From the NCBI RefSeq assembly GCF_964036595.1, contig NZ_OZ038523.1, positions 2,424,501 through 2,488,500 on the forward strand: a stretch of DNA of 64,000 nt, given 5' to 3'. Each line of letters starts with the position of its first letter. The stretch's first letter is position 1. Under the pieces are notes generated by a model. The model did not search any database and was not told the DNA's origin. It worked only from the letters and a program-made list of their open reading frames with translations. The position numbers and the translations under genes were made by a program. The DNA comes from Tenacibaculum sp. 190524A05c (GTDB lineage Bacteria > Bacteroidota > Bacteroidia > Flavobacteriales > Flavobacteriaceae). Below are positions 17,424 to 26,376 of the stretch, in pieces.

Positions 17424-17852
17424 TCAATTTAAACAATCCTTATAATTAGAATCTTTTCTGTACAGTGTATTTTGGATTTCGTTATCACTATACATTTCTA
17501 TGATATTATTATTGCAACTTACTCTTAGTTCGTATGTTTTTGTATTACCAAAATTATAATCAATCATTAATTTTGAATCCACTATTGTATATGCATTTTT
17601 TCCTGGAATTGGTTCTGTGAATTTGCCTTCAGTACCATAAAAAGTTAATCGCTCTCCATTTACAAAAGTGTGCATAACACTATCTTCAAAATCTTTTAAA
17701 AGCCACTCTCCATTTTCTAAAAGAGTTACCTTTTCTTGAATTGATAATTCCTGAGGTAAATTATCTTCAGACTCGCTACAACTTACAACAAACACAAGCG
17801 CAAGAATTGCAAGACTATTTAAAATTTGTTTTTTTAAGTTTTTCATATTCAT
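17424..17852 (-). CDS. small lipoprotein (lipocalin-like)
   Basis: 142 aa with a lipoprotein signal (hydrophobic 13-24, lipobox VVSC, then SESEDNLP). The mature part is about 115 aa, predicted beta-rich, beginning with the phrase LLENGEWLLKDFED, typical of small lipocalin-like lipoproteins in Bacteroidota. It probably sits on the outer or inner membrane facing the periplasm. A second ATG two codons in (17846) is an equally good start. It is a single-gene unit with its own terminator. Confidence 0.75.
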   Translation of the reverse strand: MNMKNLKKQILNSLAILALVFVVSCSESEDNLPQELSIQEKVTLLENGEWLLKDFEDSVMHTFVNGERLTFYGTEGKFTEPIPGKNAYTIVDSKLMIDYNFGNTKTYELRVSCNNNIIEMYSDNEIQNTLYRKDSNYKDCLN

Positions 17853-17922
17853 GGGTTTTTAATAACACTTCAAACATCTGAATAACCAAATAGATTTGCA
17901 GTAATAAATTGTGTGAAGTGTG

Positions 17923-17955
17923 CAAAAAAAGGGTTAAAGCGGAAAAAATCCGCTT
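17923..17955 (-). terminator. terminator of the 33-aa micro-gene
   Basis: 7-bp stem AAGCGGA / TCCGCTT (17937-17943 with 17949-17955). On the minus strand a run of seven T follows a few bases later. It sits 7 bp after the micro-gene stop. Confidence 0.7.
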
Positions 17956-17961
17956 GAAATT

Positions 17962-18063
17962 CTAACGCTGTTTGGCATAACTAGCCGCTTTTGCGCAATC
18001 TAATAGTAATAAATAGGTGTTTTTTACCAAACGTCTTAATCGATGTAAAAGTTCTTTTGTCAT
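17962..18063 (-). CDS. 33-aa basic micro-protein (putative)
   Basis: ATG at 18063, TAG at 17962-17964. The peptide begins MTKELLHRLRRLVKNTY and ends AKAASYAKQR; it is strongly basic and probably forms one amphipathic helix, with a single Cys. Support for a real gene: a terminator-like hairpin follows immediately on the same strand, and the local sequence is clearly richer in G+C (codons GCG, GCC, CGT) than the AT-rich flanks. The alternative is a small RNA with this terminator and a chance ORF. I recognise no family. Confidence 0.5.
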   Translation of the reverse strand: MTKELLHRLRRLVKNTYLLLLDCAKAASYAKQR

Positions 18064-18228
18064 TGTTTTCAAGTTTTATATTATAGAAATTATTCGATAA
18101 ATCTCTTTATCACTACAAATAACTATAACACACAAGGTTTATGAATTATAAACCTATATGAAACCATCAAACCAATGGTTAAAGAGGAAAAAATAACTTT
18201 AAAAAAACTAGAGAATAAAGCTAAACTT

Positions 18229-19428
18229 CTACATATTAAGCCACTGCTTAAATTCAGCAGCTTTGTTTTTACTGATGATAATTTCTTCGCTGACTTTAGA
18301 ATTCAATACAATTTTAAGCTGACTCTTTCCGTATTTAATGATCTTATCAATTGCAGAAATACTTATGATGAATTGTCGATTTGCTCTAAAGAATAACGTT
18401 GGATCGAAGTTCGAATACATATCATCTAAACTAGCATTAGAAGTAGATTTTTTTCCATCGAAATTTACTACATAAGTAATTGTATTCTCAGTGTACACAT
18501 AAGCAATTTCACTTATTAAAACAGGAACCAACTCATTACGCATATAGGTTAGTATTCTTTTTCTATTAAACTCAGAAGTTTCTGGTAGTTTTTCAACAAC
18601 TTCCTCTTGCTTAGGTTCTTCTACTTTTGGTTCAACCTTTTCTTCGACTTTCGCTTCTGCTAATTTTCGCAGTTCTTCTTCCGCTTTAATTCTTTCTTCA
18701 ATAAGTTGTTTTTCTTTCTTCTCTCTATAATGTACTAAATCGGTATTCAGCTTTGATAAATTAATTACCTCTGATTCTAATGAAGTATACTTTAACTCTA
18801 AATGTTTTTCATATCTACTACCAATTATACGAACTGCTAATGATGACAACACAATTACTAAAACTCCCATTATTAAGAATATTAGGTAGAAGTTTCTTTT
18901 TAGTTGACTAAGTTGTTTGTTGATACTACTCACATTTACATTTGCAGCAATTAATAAATCTGTACTTTTTACTGCTGCCGTATGAATTACCTCAGCTTCA
19001 TTTTCATCTTTAGTTCTAGATTTATTTCCTACTAAAATATCATATAAGTCTTCTGAATTATTTTTCTCTTTTAAAGACTCTAATAAATCTGCATTTGAAC
19101 TTTCTATTTCACCCAATTTAGTCTTGTCTGGGTGACATATTTTTTTTCCTGACCAATCCAGCACAGAAATGAACCAAGTGTTTGTATTTGTTCCAGAAAT
19201 AGTTTCTTGAAGGTTTTGTAAAGCACTTTCTTTATCTACTTCTTTAGATAATTGAAAGTTGATAATACTTGCAATTTCGTTTGCCTCTCTTTTACTAGTT
19301 TCAACTTGCACTTCAATTAATTGATTTGCACTAGCTTTAATAAAGTATTTTGCTCCGATTATAGAAATAACCAGAAAAACTAAAGTAATAGATAAAACAG
19401 TAAATAAGTATAATGTATCTTTTCTCAT
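18229..19428 (-). CDS. membrane-anchored LytTR transcriptional regulator with sensor domain
   Basis: 399 aa. TM1 is at about 6-27; an extracytoplasmic Cache-like domain (about 35-175) contains SVLDWSGKKICHPD; TM2 is at about 178-202. A Glu/Lys-rich coiled coil (about 210-290) follows, and a C-terminal LytTR DNA-binding domain (about 293-399) carries RANRQFIISISAIDKI. This is a one-component design: sensor and DNA-binding domain in one membrane protein, without a receiver domain or kinase. It is divergent from the OB-lipoprotein/YceI/DUF5777 operon 128 bp away, a plausible target along with itself. Confidence 0.85.
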   Translation of the reverse strand: MRKDTLYLFTVLSITLVFLVISIIGAKYFIKASANQLIEVQVETSKREANEIASIINFQLSKEVDKESALQNLQETISGTNTNTWFISVLDWSGKKICHPDKTKLGEIESSNADLLESLKEKNNSEDLYDILVGNKSRTKDENEAEVIHTAAVKSTDLLIAANVNVSSINKQLSQLKRNFYLIFLIMGVLVIVLSSLAVRIIGSRYEKHLELKYTSLESEVINLSKLNTDLVHYREKKEKQLIEERIKAEEELRKLAEAKVEEKVEPKVEEPKQEEVVEKLPETSEFNRKRILTYMRNELVPVLISEIAYVYTENTITYVVNFDGKKSTSNASLDDMYSNFDPTLFFRANRQFIISISAIDKIIKYGKSQLKIVLNSKVSEEIIISKNKAAEFKQWLNM

Positions 19429-19556
19429 AGGATAAAACTACAAATTATTAACCCAGTTTTTTTTCCTTTTCACCGTTTTATTTTCCTTTTCACAAAAAAA
19501 TATACTACAATTATAAAAATAAATAGTTTACTTTGATTCAAGGTAAATATAACACT

Positions 19557-19988
19557 ATGATTAAAAATTATCGATTTTTATTGAAGTGTATGTTTGTTTT
19601 TTCTTTGGTTTGTTTTAGCTTTTTTATTCAAGCTTGTTCGAATCAAAATAACATTAAAGAAGTAGCGCCAAGATTCGCTATTTCGTCAAACGATCTTTTA
19701 CTTGAGTTTGCTGCAAATGAAAATGAAGCGAGTGATAAATATGTTGATCAGGTGATTGAGGTACATGGTACCATTAAAGAAATAACATCTTTAAATAATA
19801 GAAAAACTATTATCTTAAATACCTCTTCTAGCTCAGGAATTATTTGCGATATAAATGATAGTGAACAAGAAATATTGAACGATTTAAAGAAAAACCAACT
19901 CATACATATAAAAGGAATTTGTAAAGGTTATTTAAAAGATGTTATACTTTTAAATTGCTTTATAGATATAAAGAATACAGATGAATAA
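19557..19988 (+). CDS. OB-fold (tRNA_anti-like) lipoprotein
   Basis: 143-aa lipoprotein with a signal segment ending FFIQAC (C27). The mature domain carries the pattern DQVIEVHGTIKEI...IIC...HIKGICKGY of the OB-fold tRNA_anti-like family found in Bacteroidota envelopes. The binding partner is unknown. A longer TTG start at 19533 falls in a promoter-like stretch (TTACTTTG), so ATG 19557 is used. Its end overlaps the YceI gene by 8 bp: first gene of a three-gene operon. Confidence 0.75.
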   Translation: MIKNYRFLLKCMFVFSLVCFSFFIQACSNQNNIKEVAPRFAISSNDLLLEFAANENEASDKYVDQVIEVHGTIKEITSLNNRKTIILNTSSSSGIICDINDSEQEILNDLKKNQLIHIKGICKGYLKDVILLNCFIDIKNTDE

Positions 19989-20526
19989 ACTACCAATTTT
20001 ACTCCTCTTATTGTTTTTAAATTTAGGAACAATATTTGGCCAGCAATTTATTGCCAGACAAGGACAAGTAACTTTCTTCTCCTATGCCACAGTTGAAGAT
20101 ATTGAAGCAAAAAATAATCAAGTTTTAAGTATTCTTGATTTTGATAAAAAAGAAATAGCTGCAACAATGTTAATGCGTGCTTTTGTTTTTAAGAAAGACT
20201 TAATGCACGAACATTTTAATGAAAGTTATATCGAATCTGATATTTATCCTAAAGCTACTTTTGAAGGAATCTTATTAGAAGGATTAGAAAATGCTGGTCC
20301 GCAAACTCAATTGATTAATGGTAAGATTACCATTCATGGAATTACAAAAGAAATTGAGATTAAAACTACGATTCAAAAATCAGAAAACAGTTATACAATA
20401 TCTGGTGAATTTAATTTAACTGTAAAAGATTTTAATATTAAAATACCTCCAATTTTATCAAACAATATTGCTAAAGTTGTACTTGTAAAATTTAATTTCC
20501 AATATGAGCCTTATGAGAATGAATAA
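19981..20526 (+). CDS. YceI-family periplasmic protein
   Basis: 181 aa with a signal peptide (1-20, cleaved near IFGQ). The YceI beta-barrel signature is visible: DLMHEHFNESYIESDIYPKA, then INGKITIHGITKEIEI. YceI proteins bind isoprenoid-type lipids in the periplasm. Both its ends overlap neighbours (OB-lipoprotein upstream, DUF5777 downstream), which shows tight cotranscription. A second, more canonical YceI is at 57748. Confidence 0.9.
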   Translation: MNKLPILLLLLFLNLGTIFGQQFIARQGQVTFFSYATVEDIEAKNNQVLSILDFDKKEIAATMLMRAFVFKKDLMHEHFNESYIESDIYPKATFEGILLEGLENAGPQTQLINGKITIHGITKEIEIKTTIQKSENSYTISGEFNLTVKDFNIKIPPILSNNIAKVVLVKFNFQYEPYENE

Positions 20527-21415
20527 AATAGTATATACCATCGCAGTTATCGCTTTTCTTCCGTTAACAAGTAAAGCTCAAGGATTGTTAGATAAACTTG
20601 ATAAAGAATATCCAAACAAACCGATTTATGAAATGGCTACTTTTAAAACAACCAGAATTGGATTAGGACATTCTGTAGAAACTAGAAAGAAAGGAGCTTT
20701 AGAAATTTCATGGTATAATAGATATTGGAATAGACCTAATGGAGAAACTCAATTTTTCTTAGCAGATGAAGTAAATATGAGATTCGGATTGGATTATGCC
20801 GTATCTGATAATTTCGCGCTTGGAGTTGGTTACAGCACTTGGGATGAAATTACCGATGGATACGCAAAATATAAGTTTATAAAACAAGCCAAGAAAGGTA
20901 CTGGTAGTCCATTTAGTATGGTTGCATTGCAAACCGTTTCTGTAACGAGCAATCAAATGAGTCAGAATTTATACGGTGGATCTTCAGGTTCTAGTAATTA
21001 TAGTTTTGCTACTCAATTATTAATTGGAAGAAAATTTAATCCGAAATTATCAGCACAAATAAGTCCTTTTTTCATTTCAAGGAGTAATAACACAATGAAT
21101 AGTGCTGACCCTAAAAGCCAATACGGAATTGGTTTTGGAGCACGATATAAAGTAGGCGGACATGTTTCAATTGTATCAGAATATTATTCTGTTTTCAATC
21201 CGTTAAACTCCATTAAAACTTATAATCCTTTTATGGTTGGTGTAAATTGGGAATTAAGTCATTTAATGTTACAATTTCACATGACCAACGCAAGAACATT
21301 TGCTGAAGATGCATTTATTACTCAAACCACAAATAACTTTAATTTCCACGATGGAAATTTCCACTTTGGGTTTAATGCAACATTTGTATTACATACCAGC
21401 AAGAATAAATTGTAA
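20519..21415 (+). CDS. DUF5777-family outer-membrane beta-barrel protein
   Basis: 298 aa with a signal peptide (cleaved near LTSKAQG) and alternating beta-strand pattern throughout, ending in an aromatic-rich final strand, as expected for a small outer-membrane barrel. DUF5777 proteins occur in Bacteroidota next to YceI genes. Two ATGs upstream (20504, 20513) are also possible; 20519 gives the usual overlap with the YceI stop and an immediate signal peptide. Last gene of the operon, followed by a strong hairpin. Confidence 0.8.
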   Translation: MNKIVYTIAVIAFLPLTSKAQGLLDKLDKEYPNKPIYEMATFKTTRIGLGHSVETRKKGALEISWYNRYWNRPNGETQFFLADEVNMRFGLDYAVSDNFALGVGYSTWDEITDGYAKYKFIKQAKKGTGSPFSMVALQTVSVTSNQMSQNLYGGSSGSSNYSFATQLLIGRKFNPKLSAQISPFFISRSNNTMNSADPKSQYGIGFGARYKVGGHVSIVSEYYSVFNPLNSIKTYNPFMVGVNWELSHLMLQFHMTNARTFAEDAFITQTTNNFNFHDGNFHFGFNATFVLHTSKNKL

Positions 21416-21445
21416 TTAACCAAATTAGTTAGTTTATATATAAAG

Positions 21446-21473
21446 AAAAGCCTGAGCAAATGCTCAGGCTTTT
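21446..21473. terminator. bidirectional terminator between DUF5777 and DUF2911 genes
   Basis: 13-bp perfect stem AAAAGCCTGAGCA (21446-21458) with 21461-21473, bounded by A and T runs, between two convergent genes. Confidence 0.9.
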
Positions 21474-21492
21474 CATATAGTTCTAATATGGA

Positions 21493-22035
21493 TTATCCCT
21501 TCACAGGAACAGAAACTACTAAGTTCCCCCATCCCATATATAATTTTGCATCGTTGTCCTTACCATCAAAAGCCATAGTAAACGCTTCTAAAGTTTTCTT
21601 ACCTTTTGAAACCTCACCTTTAACTCTTACAACATCTTCACTTTCATTATAGAAATAAGCTCCCCAAACATTCTTGGCTGTACTTAAAATAACAGTCCAC
21701 TCGCTATCTCCAGGAATAGTAAATAAAGTATAAGTTCCAGCTTTTACTGGTTTACCTCCAAAAGTAACATCCTTGTAAAAAGTAATTTCAACAGCTTCAT
21801 TAGCTCCAGTCCTCCATACTTTTCCTTTAGGTGCTAACTTCTCTAAATCTCTTCCTTTTAATTGAGGACGACTATAGATTACTTTAGCTAACTTATCTGA
21901 AACTCTATAACTCGCAGGATACGTAGCTGCATCCATTGGACTCTTATCTAAATCTTTAAAGTCTTGAGCAAATGCGTTGTTAGAACTTACTAAAGCAACT
22001 GCAAATACTACAATTGATAAAATTGATTTTCTCAT
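21493..22035 (-). CDS. DUF2911 secreted protein
   Basis: 180 aa with a signal peptide (1-23, cleaved at AFAQ). The core shows the DUF2911 signature: VIYSRPQLKGR, WRTGANEAVEITFYKDV, KAGTYTLFTIP and NVWGAYFYNESED. These are abundant periplasmic proteins of Bacteroidota with no assigned function. It is monocistronic on the minus strand. Confidence 0.92.
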   Translation of the reverse strand: MRKSILSIVVFAVALVSSNNAFAQDFKDLDKSPMDAATYPASYRVSDKLAKVIYSRPQLKGRDLEKLAPKGKVWRTGANEAVEITFYKDVTFGGKPVKAGTYTLFTIPGDSEWTVILSTAKNVWGAYFYNESEDVVRVKGEVSKGKKTLEAFTMAFDGKDNDAKLYMGWGNLVVSVPVKG

Positions 22036-22299
22036 GATTGATTGTTTTTAATTATAATTTTAAGGAATTGGTCTCTAAAATTAACTAACCTTACTCTTAA
22101 ATATTATTAAATTTTTGTGAAAATTGATAGTTGGAAATATACTTCTCAATCTTTTATACCTTTTATAGTTACACCTAAGAATAAATAAATCTCTTTCATG
22201 ACGATTTATTAAATCAAAGCGTATTTCCATTATAATTTTAATGTACTAATCTGAAGATTATATAAGTAAAAACAGAATAGAAAATTAAAATTAAAATTT
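22036..22299. other. AT-rich intergenic region before the PI-PLC cassette
   Basis: 264 bp that must hold the promoters of the divergent DUF2911 gene and the plus-strand cassette. I see no exact TAnnTTTG element, no hairpin of note and no small ORF with support. Confidence 0.5.
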
Positions 22300-22629
22300 A
22301 TGTCATTTTTATGCCCTTTTATCGTAATTAATGGAAGTAGCACTACCACTATTACAGATGTCAAAGTTCGCTCTAAAGATAGCGGAAAAATTGTTACTGT
22401 TAATGAATTGAAACCTGGTGAAGCAACACCTCCTAATAATATATACCAAAATGGCAATCAACATTGGTATATAGATTTTAAGATTAATGGCAAGTCCATA
22501 TCCAGACATGGAAAAGAATGTGGATTTAGAGATAATGATAATAATCATATTGCAATGATTATTCTGTATCCAGAAAACTTTTCTGTAATCACACCTCAAT
22601 CAAACGGTTGTACTAATAACCATTATTAA
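22300..22629 (+). CDS. small protein with a daf-2-up-regulated-like domain (tentative)
   Basis: 109 aa, no signal peptide. It is paralogous to the N-terminal 115 aa of the next gene. Shared landmarks are VNG, a TxT pair, PGEA, WYIDF/WDISF, KECG, RDxD and the end ENFSV-(I/V)-TPQS-x-GC. The layout (beta-sandwich-like, Cys near both ends, TPxSGxC finish) resembles the domain called up-regulated in Daf-2, found in secreted fungal, nematode and some bacterial proteins; this is from memory and tentative. First gene of a four-reading-frame cassette ending in a PI-PLC-like enzyme. Confidence 0.7.
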   Translation: MSFLCPFIVINGSSTTTITDVKVRSKDSGKIVTVNELKPGEATPPNNIYQNGNQHWYIDFKINGKSISRHGKECGFRDNDNNHIAMIILYPENFSVITPQSNGCTNNHY

Positions 22630-22658
22630 ACTCTAATTAATCTTAAAATTAAAATAAC

Positions 22659-24000
22659 ATGATAAAAAATACTTCTTTCGTTGTTGTTAATGGTATGGCA
22701 GACGTAACATTAACAAACATATCCATAATTCATGAAGGTGACTTTATTGAATTTAATACTGAGAGCCTTAGTCCAGGAGAAGCTTCCAAACCTATACCAT
22801 TTGAAAGCAATGGGAATAATGATTATTGGGATATTTCTTTTTACATTGAAGATAAAAGATATGTGAGGTATCAAAAAGAATGTGGACTTAGAGATAAAGA
22901 TGAAAATCAAATTACTGTAATTTCACTTTATAAAGAAAACTTCTCCGTTGTGACACCTCAATCCGGAGGTTGCTATAACAATGATTATGATACTATGAAA
23001 ATGCATACTTCTGCAAATATCAGTATTACAAATCAAACAAAATTTCCTTTACGTTCTGAGGTTAAATCAAAAACAGATATTACAAGTTCTATAAATTATT
23101 TTAATAACAGAGAAGTTCCTGCTAATTCCTCTTCAACTATTATAGGAATACAAACTGAAGGCGTTTTGGGACAATCAAAATTTAAAATTGGATTAAACTC
23201 AAACAAAGAAGGTGAAGTTAGTTTTAATTTAGGTTCAAAAATAAGCGCAAGTAATACAAAAGTTACGTCAATAAATGGCTCACCTAATTTTGCCGGTTTT
23301 GTTTCTGCTAAAGCTCCTTTTGGATTTGGTGTGGCTTATGATCTTTACTTATATGCCGGTCAAAGTCAAGCCGCTAAATTAATAAACAGTTTTTTTGAGG
23401 CAAACTTAAAAGCAGTTCAAAGCTTTATAAACAAAAATGGTTACACTATTGATTTTAAAGATAAATTTAACATTCAACTTACCAAATTATCCGGTCTGGA
23501 AAATTCTGAAAGTATATACACTACTTTAAAACCTTGTACTAATGTTTCAGAAAAAAATAGTAAAAAATTTAAATTTACTAGTATTCTAAATAATGAAGGT
23601 AAAGTTAATTTAAATACTAGTTTCATTTCTAAAGAAAAAAAGGTGGATTTGAATGATGCATACATTAAAGATTTACAAATTTTACTCGAAGGAAATCTGA
23701 GTTTAAACTTATCTAAAAAATCATTGTCTGTTGATTTAACAACATTTAAGGTTTATTGTGAAGATTATTCGCTTGATTTAAGTGTTTTGGATAACTTATT
23801 CCCAATTGTTGCAAAAATTAACTAGATTAATTGGAGATAATACTATTACACCAGCCAACCTATGCGGTATTATTAATTCGAACAAAGTTTTAGGCTTATC
23901 TACCAATTTGAACAATACCATAATAAGTCTTTTAAATAGTCTTTTGAAAAAAGATAATATTTCTGAAAGTGAATTTATTAATCAAATAATTACTTTATAA
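22659..24000 (+). pseudogene. two-domain cassette protein, apparently frameshifted at an A5 run
   Basis: As read, one frame (22659-23825, 388 aa) ends at TAG just after a run of five A (23813-23817); the +1 frame continues open to 24000 with family-like sequence and no ATG. Deleting one A gives the continuous join FPIVAKLTRLIGDNTITP and a 446-aa protein. Domain 1 (1-115) is a paralogue of the preceding 109-aa protein; domain 2 (116-446) is unrecognised and Lys/Ser/Asn-rich with repeated beta-strand-like stretches. No signal peptide. It could be a sequencing indel, a true decayed gene, slippage-based phase variation, or two overlapping genes (the second from GTG 23782). Confidence 0.6.
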
Positions 24001-24003
24001 AAA

Positions 24004-25068
24004 ATGGCATCAACTATAAATAAAAGTGTATGGATGCGTGATGTCCAAGAAAAGCGTTTTAAAGACATTGCTATCCCAGGAACACATGATAGTGGAACCT
24101 ATGATTTATCACATGAACTATCCGACATAAAATACTCTAACATAGCTTTTTTATGGAAATTAAGTTCAAAACATGCCCCAGTAAATGGTAAACTTCCTTT
24201 TGATGATAAAATATATCTTGGTAAATATGCATATGATTGGATTATGAATTTTGTAACTTCAGTTAGTAAAGCTCAAAATCAATCTATATTCGAACAACTC
24301 AAGGGTGGAATTCGTTATTTTGATCTAAGAATTTACTTTGATCACAAAAAACAAGCAATATATTTACAACATGGTTTACGAAGTGTAAGCTTAGAAAATG
24401 TGCTTATAGATGTAGCAAAATATTTAAATACGTATCAAGAGGGTAAAGAGCTGATTTTCTTAAAATTTTCTCACTCAAATTTCTCAAATGACATTGCACC
24501 TCAAGGAAAAAAGATTCTTGTTGATCTTGTTTCTAAACATTTAGGAAGTGAGTTCATACACACCTTAGGTATAACTAATTTCAGTGAAAAAATTGATTTA
24601 AATGAGGTTCTTGCTGAAACTAAATTAAAAGAAATCACAGGTAATGGTTCTAAAGTTGTTTTACTTAATACTCAAACAAGTATTTCTTATCCAAACTATC
24701 TTTTAAAAACTGACGGTTTTAAATCTTCGGATAGATCAGCTAGCGGAGTTAACACTATTGAGGACTTAATTAAAGGGGAACAAAATCCGCTAAGAGCAAA
24801 TAAAGGAGTAAATAGAAAACTCTATTCGATCAGTTGGACATTTACCGTTAAGGATGAGGATGTAGTGAATGGAGCTATTAACGCACTTACAGAGACAAAT
24901 TCCGATAAAACTATTCTTCAAAGTTTAGCTGAAAAGGCCAACAGTGGATTGCAAAAATTTATCGATAATAATCAAAATTGTAACTTTAATTTGATTACAG
25001 TAGATTGGTTTGAAACCTCACCGGTTGTGGAGCTTTGTATTAATCATAGTTTAAAAAATAACAACTGA
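24004..25068 (+). CDS. PI-PLC-like phosphodiesterase
   Basis: 354 aa with the catalytic core of bacterial phosphatidylinositol-specific phospholipase C (X domain): first His H28 in IPGTHDSGTYD, GGIRYFDLRI (D107, R109) and second His H123 in LQHG, then KELIFLKFSH and a closing VDWFETSPVVELCI. PI-PLCs cleave the phosphodiester of inositol lipids or GPI anchors by acid-base catalysis. There is no signal peptide, so it is either cytosolic or exported by a non-Sec route. It starts 3 bp after the previous reading frame ends and is clearly in the same operon. A hairpin terminator follows. Confidence 0.85.
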   Translation: MASTINKSVWMRDVQEKRFKDIAIPGTHDSGTYDLSHELSDIKYSNIAFLWKLSSKHAPVNGKLPFDDKIYLGKYAYDWIMNFVTSVSKAQNQSIFEQLKGGIRYFDLRIYFDHKKQAIYLQHGLRSVSLENVLIDVAKYLNTYQEGKELIFLKFSHSNFSNDIAPQGKKILVDLVSKHLGSEFIHTLGITNFSEKIDLNEVLAETKLKEITGNGSKVVLLNTQTSISYPNYLLKTDGFKSSDRSASGVNTIEDLIKGEQNPLRANKGVNRKLYSISWTFTVKDEDVVNGAINALTETNSDKTILQSLAEKANSGLQKFIDNNQNCNFNLITVDWFETSPVVELCINHSLKNNN

Positions 25069-25070
25069 TA

Positions 25071-25104
25071 AAACAAGCCACATTAAATGGTGGCTTGTTT
25101 TTAT
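25071..25104. terminator. terminator between PI-PLC and PepSY genes
   Basis: 11-bp stem AAACAAGCCAC (25071-25081) with GTGGCTTGTTT (25090-25100), 8-nt loop, T-rich on the right and A-rich on the left. It serves two convergent units. Confidence 0.88.
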
Positions 25105-26333
25105 TTTATAATTTTTAGTCTTAGCTTTTCTGATAACCAAATTAAAACTGCACTTATTCCAAAAAGAGGAAAAACAACACCTAATGTAATTAACACCAAA
25201 ACAAAACCATTGCTCATTTTAAAATTCTTAGGTTGTTTTGGTATGCCCAGTTTTCCTTTTGGTTTTCTCCATAAATAGGAAAAGATGGCTGCGGAACTCA
25301 TTACTGTTAACAATATCGCTACTAGAAATACTAAGTACCAATTCCATCCTCCAAATTCTCCTTGATGAAAAGCCATTAACCACATTCTTCCTCTCATTAA
25401 CGATCCAACATCACTCCAATCGTGAGATTTAATTAATTCTCCAGAATATTGATCAAAATGTATCATTTTCTGATCTGACAATGGGAAGGTTTTATTAGAA
25501 ACTGAAAAAGTACTCTTTGGAGATTTTGGTAATCCTAAAGTAATTGTTCCTGGCAAATTCTCCTTGTTAGCAATTGTGATCATTTCATCCAGGGTAATTC
25601 TCTTTTCTTTTACAGTTGATGTTAAGCCAATTCCTCTCCATGTTTTTGAATATCCAGTATTTGTCCATTTTTGTACCTTCTTAAAGTTTCCTCCAAAAAC
25701 ATCTGTCCAAGGTAAACCTCCAGCAAGAATTAAGAGTAGTAAAATTGAAATCCAAAAACCTGTAACCGCATGAATATCTCTTGCAAGTATTCTTTTACCT
25801 TCATTAAATCGTATGGTAAAAACACCTTTTATTCCTTTTGAGAAAGGAAACCAGATGTATATACCAGAAATAATTAAGATAATCATCCAACAGGCAATTA
25901 ACTCAACTATCTTAGTTCCTATTGTTCCACCAAGTAATTCCCCATGAAGTTTCCTTACCTTGTACATCCAGGTATCTTTTGCTTGAAAAGTTCCAGAAAC
26001 TTCTCCTGAATATGGATGAATAAAAATGGATTTCTTTCCTCCGAATCTTCCAGAAATAAATTCAGTACTCTGCTCCTTATTGCTAATAATAACCGAATTT
26101 AATTTCCTTTTTGAGTTCTTTTGAGCTATTTCCCATTGCTGATCATAGGTAAGTTTTTCTCCTTGGTTTTGTGAATCAATTTTCTGAATATTTTCAATAA
26201 TTGGATTTTCTACCTTAGGTTTAAACAAATAGATTGCTCCGGTAATTGACAATACTAACACAAATGGTAATGAGATAATTCCTGCTATAAAGTGCCATTT
26301 CCAAAACCATTGATTAAGTTTTCTATTCTTCAT
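25101..26333 (-). CDS. PepSY-associated transmembrane protein (iron-regulated type)
   Basis: 410-aa inner-membrane protein with about four helices. It begins NQWFWKWHFIAGIISLPFVLVL, the usual first helix of PepSY_TM proteins with a His in WHFIAG. A periplasmic PepSY-bearing loop follows, then HGELLGG, DIHAVTGFW and HQGEFGGWNW with conserved His, typical of siderophore/heme reductase-like relatives. It is the last gene of the five-gene metal operon, 43 bp after the TonB receptor stop. Likely role: electron transfer or metal release coupled to uptake (inferred). Confidence 0.88.
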   Translation of the reverse strand: MKNRKLNQWFWKWHFIAGIISLPFVLVLSITGAIYLFKPKVENPIIENIQKIDSQNQGEKLTYDQQWEIAQKNSKRKLNSVIISNKEQSTEFISGRFGGKKSIFIHPYSGEVSGTFQAKDTWMYKVRKLHGELLGGTIGTKIVELIACWMIILIISGIYIWFPFSKGIKGVFTIRFNEGKRILARDIHAVTGFWISILLLLILAGGLPWTDVFGGNFKKVQKWTNTGYSKTWRGIGLTSTVKEKRITLDEMITIANKENLPGTITLGLPKSPKSTFSVSNKTFPLSDQKMIHFDQYSGELIKSHDWSDVGSLMRGRMWLMAFHQGEFGGWNWYLVFLVAILLTVMSSAAIFSYLWRKPKGKLGIPKQPKNFKMSNGFVLVLITLGVVFPLFGISAVLIWLSEKLRLKIIK

Positions 26334-26376
26334 AAAAAATAAAAAGTGTGCAACCAGAACAATTGCACACTATGAT

